A stretch of DNA of 64,000 nt from Epiperipatus broadwayi (taxonomy: Eukaryota > Onychophora > Udeonychophora > Euonychophora > Peripatidae): assembly GCA_028023455.1 (NCBI GenBank), contig JAQFVV010000142.1, positions 727,501-791,500 on the forward strand. Reading direction: 5' to 3'. The position numbers were made by a program, and so were the translations under genes. This document shows, one piece after another, positions 55,866 through 64,000 of this stretch (positions within the stretch are counted from its first letter, which is position 1; the number at the start of each line of letters is the position of its first letter). The notes under the pieces are model-generated. The model made no database searches. It was given only the letters and a program-made list of their open reading frames with translations, and was not told the origin of the DNA.

Positions 55866-58800
55866 AAAATGCTAATAACTGTTTTTATATGTTATCATTG
55901 TTATAATGTACAGTTTTAATAATTTAGTTACAGGAAATTTAAAACAAATTGATATGATTAGTTAATTGTATTTAAGTAAATATCCAATAGAAATCTACTG
56001 TTAGTATGATTCAATATTATAGATTCAAGATTATCTATTAAGTTCATTGATATTACAGCTTTATTACTTAGTTGATTTTAATATAACTAGGTTAATTAGC
56101 ATGAATAAAGTCAATATAAGAATATAGCATGGCTGAATTAATGTTATTTATCATTTTATTAAATCAGAATTTAAAATAAATTATTGGGTCATATATTTGT
56201 TTAGATATTATGAATATTGTAAACGTATAGTACATAATAAAGTTGTTATCTCAATCATTCATAAATTATTTTATTTAGGTATAACATGTTTAAATTTTAG
56301 CATAAATTTATATTTTTATAAGCAATGTTTGATTATTTGGGTATATTAAAATTTAGTTGTTTAATGGTTTATTATTGATTTTATTCGATCATAAGTGGAA
56401 TCTATCTTAAGCACATATTATTGTTTTGGGATAATGATACATAATTTAACTGCTTTATTTTAATATATTTTGAGTGAGGATTATATTTAGGGTATTTGAA
56501 GTGATGATCTTGTTTGTTTTCTATTTATTTAATGCTGTCTGAACTCATGATGCTATAATAAAAATTATCATCACTGTTTTGTTTTGTTATGTAATTAAAC
56601 AGAGGGTTACATTAAGTACTGAATAATTATTTATTGATGGGTATTCATTTACATTAGTTTATTACATTTATTCTATTATGAATGATACTATCATTCACAG
56701 GGCATTAAAATTAGTATTATTTTCTTTGAATTACATTTTATTCATTTATAAATGATGTCCAACTTCAGGGCTCATTTTCATTTTTTACATAGGGGAACCA
56801 ACAACTGAGCTATATTTTATTCAAGTTATATTACAGTTATATTAGAGTTATTATGTCATTGCATATTTTCAATCTGTTACAAATTCTGCCTAAATGATTG
56901 GGGCTATAACAGAACTTAATATATTCATATTTATTATATCACAAATAGCACCAAAGTTAACAGAGCATAATTAAACAGGATCACAATCATGGTTTTATTA
57001 TATATGATTTGTCATGAATACCTCTCAAATCTGTGGTGCATTAAATAAAGACAAATGGTGCTATAACTTTAAGGGCAATGATAAGGATTATTTCATCACC
57101 ATTTTTATGTGAGTTATAAAATGCTGCCTAAACCTGTGAGGGCATTTTATTCTAGTACAATATATATGTTAAATACTTAAAACATTAATGGACTGATAAA
57201 ATATTTAAGAGATCAAGTGACATTCATCAAATACTAAGAGCTAATCTTCATTCCAGAAATCTATCTCCCAAGTCTCTCATTTTAGCAAATGACCTAAACC
57301 ACACACAGCATTTGAATAAAAGATATATAGTGCAAATTGAGATTATTATAAGCATTATTCGTCAGGAAAAAATGAAATTACTTTTATTTTTAATTTATTA
57401 CATTATAAATAAAATAATATATAAATAATCAAATTATAAAAGTTAAAATACTCAGTCATTATCATGAGTATATAGAATTCATTATATTAAGTATCTACTG
57501 CTATCTATATCTCACTTATCAGAAAATTATGGACGGCTTCACTTTATGATATTTCACTTTAATCTTACATTTCTACTAGCTTGAACATTTATATCAATTG
57601 CAAATTATCAATTTTAATACTTATTTACAGACAATTACTTCAATATCAAAGTTAAGAGTTAATTATAAGAGTAAATAGTCAACTACATTTTTGATTAGCA
57701 AGATGAATTAAACAGGAATGCTGATTAAATATAAAATATTAAGACATTATTATTCTGTAAGCTTATAAAAACTTCCAAAATATAAATTGTTCTCTATTTG
57801 AAATGAAATTTGTTTTCAATGAATTATATAGCACAATATTAATTAAATTATTTTTAGATCTACTGCTTTAGACTAAGTTTAGAATTAACATGTATATTGT
57901 TTTAGAAATATAAATAAATTTTATGAAACATATATTTTTAATGCATTAAAGAAAATATTTTAGGATTTTATTATTTTCTTCATGCAGAACAATATTAGTA
58001 TTACCTCTATATTAATTTCATTTTGGTGTTTTTTAAAATCTATTAAAACATATTATTAGTAGTAAAATCTTGAGTATAAGTATTAGGTAAATGAAACAGA
58101 AGAGATTTTATTATGTCAGAGTAGATGCGGTCATTTATATAACAGGTTATTAATGGTAATTTTATTTCTTAACAGTAATTTTCTGAGTGCCAAATTTATA
58201 TAAGAATTTAAGATTTCTGATAATAATAACAATAAATTTAGACCCCCTTCTCCCAAAAAAGTATCTAAAGATCTTAATTATTTGCTTTGTATATCCAGAA
58301 TATATATATATATATATTATATGAATTTTTTTTATATGTATAGTTGCAAGCATTACATGTTTAGATGAAATAAATGAGAATTCATTATAAAAATAGTAAT
58401 ATATTTATTTGTATTCGATAATAATTAAGTTATTATTAATTTATGTTATTAAATCAAATGATAAAAAAAATTAATAAAATGTTTATGTAATATTATTTAG
58501 CCAAGTGTTAAAAATTTAAATATTCATCTTGTAGGTAATTGATGTTTAAAAAATTTTTTTAATTAAAACAATAACAAAAGAAAATAAATTCTGATTTGCA
58601 TAATGCTAAAGTAATCTGTTCAGGTTTTCATATGTTAAATTTTTCTATCTTATAGCAGTTTTGTGCATGTTTTAACTATTATTTAACATAACATCTACAT
58701 TATTCAATTTGCAGGGAATTATTTTATATTTGCATAAAAGAAATATCATGGAGAAATTGCTGAAGTTATTTCCTATATATCTTCCTAGTTAAAGGGCATG

Positions 58801-59585
58801 AATTATCTATTGAAGTTTATTGCTTAACATATACTTTTACACACCATAAAGTTACATCATGGATGAATCATTATTAAAATCAACATAAATGTACATATTG
58901 CATAAAAAAATGTTATCACATAATTGCACTTGTTTAATCTTTATACACAATTAAATGCAAAATTGCAGTCTATAGTGCTGTTATTTATTCCATTGCATTT
59001 ATTAATGCAAAAAATGAATTAAAAAAAGAAATATTTATTTTTACATTTATTAAACATCACATTTTACTTACAATCTTATTCTATAGATGTCGCTATTTAT
59101 TTGGTAATAAATGAAAGATTAAGCAAAAATAATGGTCTTTTCCAACAAAATCAAAGCACATACCATTATATTTTTATTAAATGGCAACAATATTTACATT
59201 ATAACTACTTCATTTATTTATTAATTATATGGTGTTTATATTGTAGTTCTATTCTAATGTAATAATTTCTGCACTAAGTTACTGAAGTAAATAGTTATGA
59301 TGTTCAACCAAATCTATGTCCTGTTTAACACAGCATTTTTGCTTGTCATTAAACAGAAAGCTGTTTTTTATCTGTTATCACCACTTTATTAATCTTTTTA
59401 ACTTATTTATGAAATTGATATTTTATATTTTAAATTATATTCACTTGTTAAATTATGTATCTGTGAATAGTAAAAAAATGAAGTTATGCAAAATAATTTT
59501 TATTTAGTTTGAAATAAAACAAAAAGAAAATAACTATTTTTAGTTGTGAAAAAATTACTCCTAAATAATCAATGCTTTCATATTT
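55866..59585. other. Non-coding AT-rich stretch
   Basis: No gene, RNA gene or repeat boundary recognised. An (AT)n run lies near 58298-58316. ORFs at 58162-58353 and 59316-59507 are low-complexity and not credible. Confidence 0.5.
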
Positions 59586-59595
59586 AATCATCTTT

Positions 59596-59685
59596 TTTTT
59601 TCTTCCATATGTCAAATGCGTTGACCGGGAAGCGAACCCGGGCCGACTGCTTGGAAGGCTGCTATGCTAACCACTAGCCCACTAA
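59596..59685 (-). mobile_element. tRNA-Gly-derived SINE with 10-bp target-site duplication
   Basis: The minus strand reads TGGGCTAGTGGTTAGCATAG, GCCTTCCAAGC (a tRNA-Gly UCC anticodon arm), and CCCGGGTTCGCTTCCCGG (the T arm with B box), then CAACGCA, TTGACATATGG and poly-A. The 5' acceptor strand does not pair with CAACGCA, so this is not a functional tRNA. Flanking AATCATCTTT at 59586-59595 and 59686-59695 shows retroposition. Same family as 5986-6086. Confidence 0.85.
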
Positions 59686-59699
59686 AATCATCTTTGAAA

Positions 59700-60930
59700 T
59701 AGATTATGAATATACAAGCTATATGATTTTTATATTTACTTCTTGCATTAATTACATATTTTAAATCAAATAAAATAAGAGAAAAAAGTATAAAATTATA
59801 AGATTACTATATCATGAATTAAATATTTAATGAGTCTATTTTTCTATTCAAAGTTCTAAAAAAAATAAAATAATAAATCCTTAAAATGTTTTCATTGGCT
59901 TATATTTATAATACATTTATAATCACAGTTTTTAGATTTAGCATATCTTCAAGCATTTTTTTGAAATAGTTAATAATCATCTTACATGCAGTAAAATTTA
60001 ATTTTAATTCTCAAATATTTTTTCTCTTTCATACAAACATTTATGATGAATATAACCTGATTCTTGAATGTCACTAGTTCATGGTTTAAAAAAAAGTGAT
60101 TAATATATATATTAGAATGTTACTTAAAAGATTTAAATCAAATTAAATCTTTTCAAGAATTTTTTACTGTCGGGTTGAAGATATGTTATAGGTCACTTAT
60201 CAGATTGGATTCTCAGTATATAAAAAAGAGATATTAAAATCTTTTCCTTTCAGCCCTGAGATCTGTTTTATCAAATAAATTTTGATAAGTATTGAATCTT
60301 AGAAATTTGGTGCATTACTTTTAAATCAGTACACCGACTTGGAAAATGCGTTCTTTTTGTGTATTTAATACTCACAAATTTCATTAGCTTAAGAAAAGAA
60401 TTATGGTTCAAAAAAGCTGTAGTTATAATTTTGCATTAATTAATTCAATTAAATATTTGGACAGTCTTTCTAAGTGATTAAGCAATATTTCAAAGTAAAT
60501 CAAGACAAACCTACATTTTTAGTTGTTTGATAAGCTTAATATGAATATACTTATAATTTCATATTAAAATCAATATAATAAATTTATTACCAGTCTATAA
60601 ATTTTTTTCCCCTAATATAAAAGTTTGTCTTTAATTTTTTAATATTTATTTTAAGATATTCTTTAGATATCATTTAATTAAAATAAAATATATGATTTAG
60701 AATGACTAAAAAATCCTTTTATTTTCATTTCTAATTTTAATAACTACAGAAATAATATATAAAAACAATTTTGTGTACCTTATTTAAAACAAATTTATCC
60801 TAAAAAAAGTTATCTATATAAAAATGAGATTTTATATAGTATAAACTTAAAATTAGATTAAATTTTAAATTTATTTATCAAATGTATATATAGAGATTTC
60901 GTTTTTTTGATCATTTTAATATATATATAT
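59700..60930. other. Non-coding AT-rich stretch
   Basis: Nothing recognised. Confidence 0.5.
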
Positions 60931-60933
60931 ATA

Positions 60934-61495
60934 GATTTGAACTCAGACTTACAAGCAACCTTCAACTATCCACACTATCTCATACTACTGATACCCATGT
61001 CCACACACATATCAAAAAGATAAACAATGACAAATATACATATTTTGTACTGAATCAGCACTCATCAGTTGATCTAGATTATCATTTTCCACACACATAT
61101 ATAATAAGTGTTCAGTTTATATTAAGAAAGCAAATCTTTGTACTTTAATGGACAAGCTTCAAATCTACTCCAACCTCCAACTCTTCAGCCAACCATACAA
61201 TTGAAAAATCTGATGATAGAATGTCCAAATCCCATGCTGATGCCAATATTGTTGTTATGCCCATGTTATCCTCAAGTCACCCTGACCCCTCATGTATAGG
61301 ACAGTATCCATTTAAATACATAGAAGAGGAATGGGAAGAATGCAGGCTTAATGTGTAAGATTTGAAATACAGGCATTCTTATACCTGAAACTTAATTGTA
61401 AATAGAGGGAAGAGTTGAAGGTTGCTTGAAAGTCTGAGTTCAAATCCCTTATATTTACAATGAAGTTTCAGGTATAAGAATGCCTGTATTCAAAT
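60934..61495. repeat. Nested inverted repeats
   Basis: 60934-60967 is the near-perfect inverse of 61413-61446 (34 bases, one mismatch seen). The latter forms the loop of a second hairpin, with arms 61361-61404 and 61452-61495 (44 bases, two or three mismatches). The region between is non-coding and less AT-rich. Confidence 0.85.
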
Positions 61496-61734
61496 TTATG
61501 TAAAATTTCAATTTTATGCATACATTCTTCATACACATACATAAACAATTTTTACATTGTTTATATATATATGCAGCCAATATTTAATCATATAAATTTA
61601 TAAAAAATATTGGTTTATGGTTAAATAAATCAATTTACAGAACTCTTCTTTCATAAATACTTCTATTTTTTATTATTACTACATCTATTATTAATTTTCA
61701 CTAAACAATTATATATACAATGAAGTTTCCATTT

Positions 61735-61735
<1 letters not shown>

Positions 61736-61816
<81 letters not shown>
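61736..61816. repeat. (AT)n microsatellite, about 40 units
   Basis: An uninterrupted AT run of about 80 bases, the longest in the window. Confidence 0.98.
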
Positions 61817-61819
<3 letters not shown>

Positions 61820-62190
61820 GCAATTAAATTGTATACCACCATTCATAGTCAAATATACATTATAAATTGTTTTACTTTCTTAATATTCCTGATTAATAAA
61901 ATAACTGAACAATAGTTTTACAACCACCACATAATTAAATCTCCAAATTGTTTGATTTATACCTTACTATAAAGTAAGAGCAAATTTCAATAGCTATACA
62001 ATTAAGTATAAGAAATAATAAAAAATATATAGAATTTATTTAATAAAATCATATTAAGATACCATTTATACCTCCTGCAGAAATGATTCTTTTATAATAG
62101 AAATCAAAACATTTTAAACTTTAAAATAAAAGTAGTAATTTACTGTTATCACCCAAGACATTCACTATACATAAACATACATAAAACAAA

Positions 62191-62600
62191 ATAATAATTA
62201 GTGTTGCTAATTGCTCTAATATGCTTTATTGATAAATGCCACAAAGAAAGAATTTAAAAATATGTATCTAGAAACCATCTCCAATCCTCAGACCACTGGT
62301 GTAGCACTCCTCAATGAGGTGACAGGGTAGTTTCAGTCACTAGATCTAAAAATACTAACACAAAAATTTGAATTTTTTTAGACATTTAATAGTTAACTTT
62401 TAGATAAAATGGTGACTTTGAATTGGTATCTTTAGATATAATGTCTGAAACTATCCTAGCATCTCACTGATGAGTGCCAAAGCATGAGACCAATGGTCTG
62501 AGGATTGGGGATTGTTTCTAGATAGAGATTTTTAAATGCTTTCTTTTGTGGCATATATCAATAAAGCTCATTAGAACAATTAGCGCCACTGATTATTATT
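62191..62600. repeat. Foldback element, arms about 150-160 bp
   Basis: The left arm (about 62191-62350) and right arm (about 62440-62600) are inverted copies. Shared words are CAATCCTCAGACCA/TGGTCTGAGGATTG, CTAGAAACCATC and GCTTTATTGATAAATGCC. Outer edges ATTAGTG and CACTGAT also pair. It resembles a MITE/foldback transposon; no target duplication is certain. Confidence 0.8.
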
Positions 62601-62909
62601 ATTTACAAGCTTAAAAAATTGAGTCATGTGATATATGACTTTATTTTTTATTGACAATAAAACAAAATAATTCGTTTGAAAATTTATAAAGGATTTATTA
62701 AGTAATAGTTTATATTGGGATTCATTCACAAAATAATCCTTTTATTATTATATACTAATATTTATAATAGTGTTAAAATGAATAAAATTATTTAAACTTG
62801 ATGATTATATATAATATTTGCATCAATAAACTATGGTTATTGATAATTAACGAATTTTAAAATATCATATATACAGTTCTTCTTTTAAAACATAGTTCAT
62901 AATTTTTAT

Positions 62910-63990
62910 ATATATAAATAAATTCACCAAATTTCTTCTTTTTAAAACTTGTTTTTTATGTGATTATTATAAACATAAAACATTTTGACTGTTTTTTTTC
63001 CTTGAAAAAGACTATATTATAAAATAGTCAAAAGGTTTTATGTTTATAATAGTCATATAAAAAACAAATTTTTAAACAGTCAAAACTCTCCATACAATAG
63101 TGTCACTCTGTGCCAACCAGAAAAATCAATGGATGCCAAAAGGCTTGTGTATAAAATCCCCATCTAGTGCCTACTCATCCAATATCCCCAGACTAGTTTT
63201 TGGCTTGTGACCTTCATCAGTGAGAAGCCTTGAATCTGAGAGTACTGCACCTAGATATTAGATCAAATGCAACCCTCCAGCAGCCACCTTTTATCTCTAC
63301 TTAACTACAAAACTATGAGAATAAAATTGAAAACATAATAATATTTTCAATCTAAGATCAATAGCTTATATAATCATATGGGTCTGAACTCAGTTCAGCA
63401 CCCATACATTTGGTGTCTTTGGCTCTTTAACAACCATAGCCACCACTATCCTATTAAACATAATTGGTGTTAAACCATTAAACATCACATGATCATAATC
63501 TCTTATGCTAGCACATAACTGTTATTAAACAGGCAAAACTCTTCATACAGTAGTGCCACTTTGTGCCAAACAGAGTAATCAATGTATGCCATTATATAAT
63601 TATGTAAGCTATTGAGCTTAGATTGAAAATATTATGTTTTCAAATTCATTCTCATAGTTTTGTAGTTAAATATAGATAAAAGATGGCTGCTGGAGGGTTA
63701 CATTAGATCCTAAGATGTAGGTGCAGTGCCTGAGATCCAAGGTTCCTCACTGATGAAGGCCACAAGCCAGAAACTAGTCTGGGGATATTGGATGAGTAGG
63801 CACTAGATGGGAATTTTATGCATAAGCCTTCTGGCATCCATAGATTACTCTGGTTGGCACAGGGTGGCACTACTGTACAGAGAGTTTTGCCTGTTTAATA
63901 ACAGTTATGTGATAGCATAAGATATGGTGATCATGTGATGTTTAGTGGTTTAAAAACAAATTTTAAAAAGAAGTTTGATGTATTTATATA
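62910..63990. repeat. Large foldback with about 300-bp arms and nested inner inversion
   Basis: The main arms are 63074-63382 and 63590-63897 (words CATCTAGTGCCTACTCATCC, CCAGACTAGTTTTTGGCTTG, CCCTCCAGCAGCCA and their inverses). The outer tails, 62925-62960 and 63952-63990, also pair. The spacer holds a third copy of the arm edge (63520-63590) and an inner inversion of 63466-63590 with 63835-63955. No ORF. Confidence 0.8.
62948..63069. repeat. Hairpin within the terminal foldback region
   Basis: Arms about 62948-62990 and 63026-63069 pair over ATTATAAACATAAAACATTT/AGGTTTTATGTTTATAATA with flanking T- and A-runs. Confidence 0.75.
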
Positions 63991-64000
63991 TTGATAATTA

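Noticed and set aside
59605-59685. tRNA-Gly (UCC) gene on minus
   Set aside because: The 5' acceptor strand does not pair with the 3' side; poly-A tail and 10-bp target duplication show a retroposed SINE.
1-64000. CRISPR array, bacterial operons, riboswitches or a host gene
   Set aside because: No regularly spaced identical repeats, no ribosome-binding-site-led gene series, and no exon-like host coding sequence could be supported.

Overview
This window looks like intergenic DNA from a very AT-rich animal, probably an invertebrate. I recognise no host protein-coding gene, no true tRNA or rRNA gene and no CRISPR array. The animal assignment rests on the mobile-element mix: Ty3/Gypsy LTR retrotransposons, an APE-type LINE of the L1/Tx1 kind, a Penelope-like element with a GIY-YIG nuclease, tRNA-derived SINEs, and a motif matching the metazoan CTCF consensus. 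The species cannot be named from the sequence. There is one 500-base assembly gap (46941-47440).

Layout. 1-835: 3' end of a Penelope-like element (RT remnant plus GIY-YIG domain). 836-5970: non-coding, with a Gypsy-type LTR/leader junction at 4488-4541, a purine-rich tract at 4554-4965 and a 91-bp tandem duplication at 5550-5728. 5971-12078: two insertions at one target, a short tRNA-derived SINE and a full-length 6-kb LINE on the minus strand, flanked by three copies of one 15-bp target sequence. 12079-31649: a graveyard of long LTRs, including a solo LTR (17788-19948, minus) and a related element with two 2.16-kb LTRs around only 0.69 kb of non-coding interior (26623-31649, plus). 33289-45750: a structurally complete Gypsy element on the minus strand with two 3.1-kb LTRs that differ by only about 1% by eye, a polypurine tract, gag and pol, but with premature stops and frameshifts. 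47441-49559: an LTR plus leader (minus) beside the gap. 50941-55391: an internally deleted Gypsy element whose gag-like ORF is joined closely to the integrase C-terminus. 55392-60930: quiet AT-rich DNA with one more SINE. 60931-64000: several foldback structures, the largest covering about the last 1.1 kb.

How the parts work together. In an intact Gypsy element, Gag would form the particle, while protease, RT, RNase H and integrase (one Pol chain in the -1 frame after Gag) would mature, copy and insert it. In the LINE, ORF1 would bind RNA, and ORF2 would nick the target and prime reverse transcription there; the SINEs probably borrow such machinery. The most striking pattern is that most LTR ends abut (AT)n microsatellites. 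Other notable points are permuted modules inside one LTR family, a consensus CTCF motif at the LINE 5' end, and a slippery heptamer exactly at the gag stop codon.
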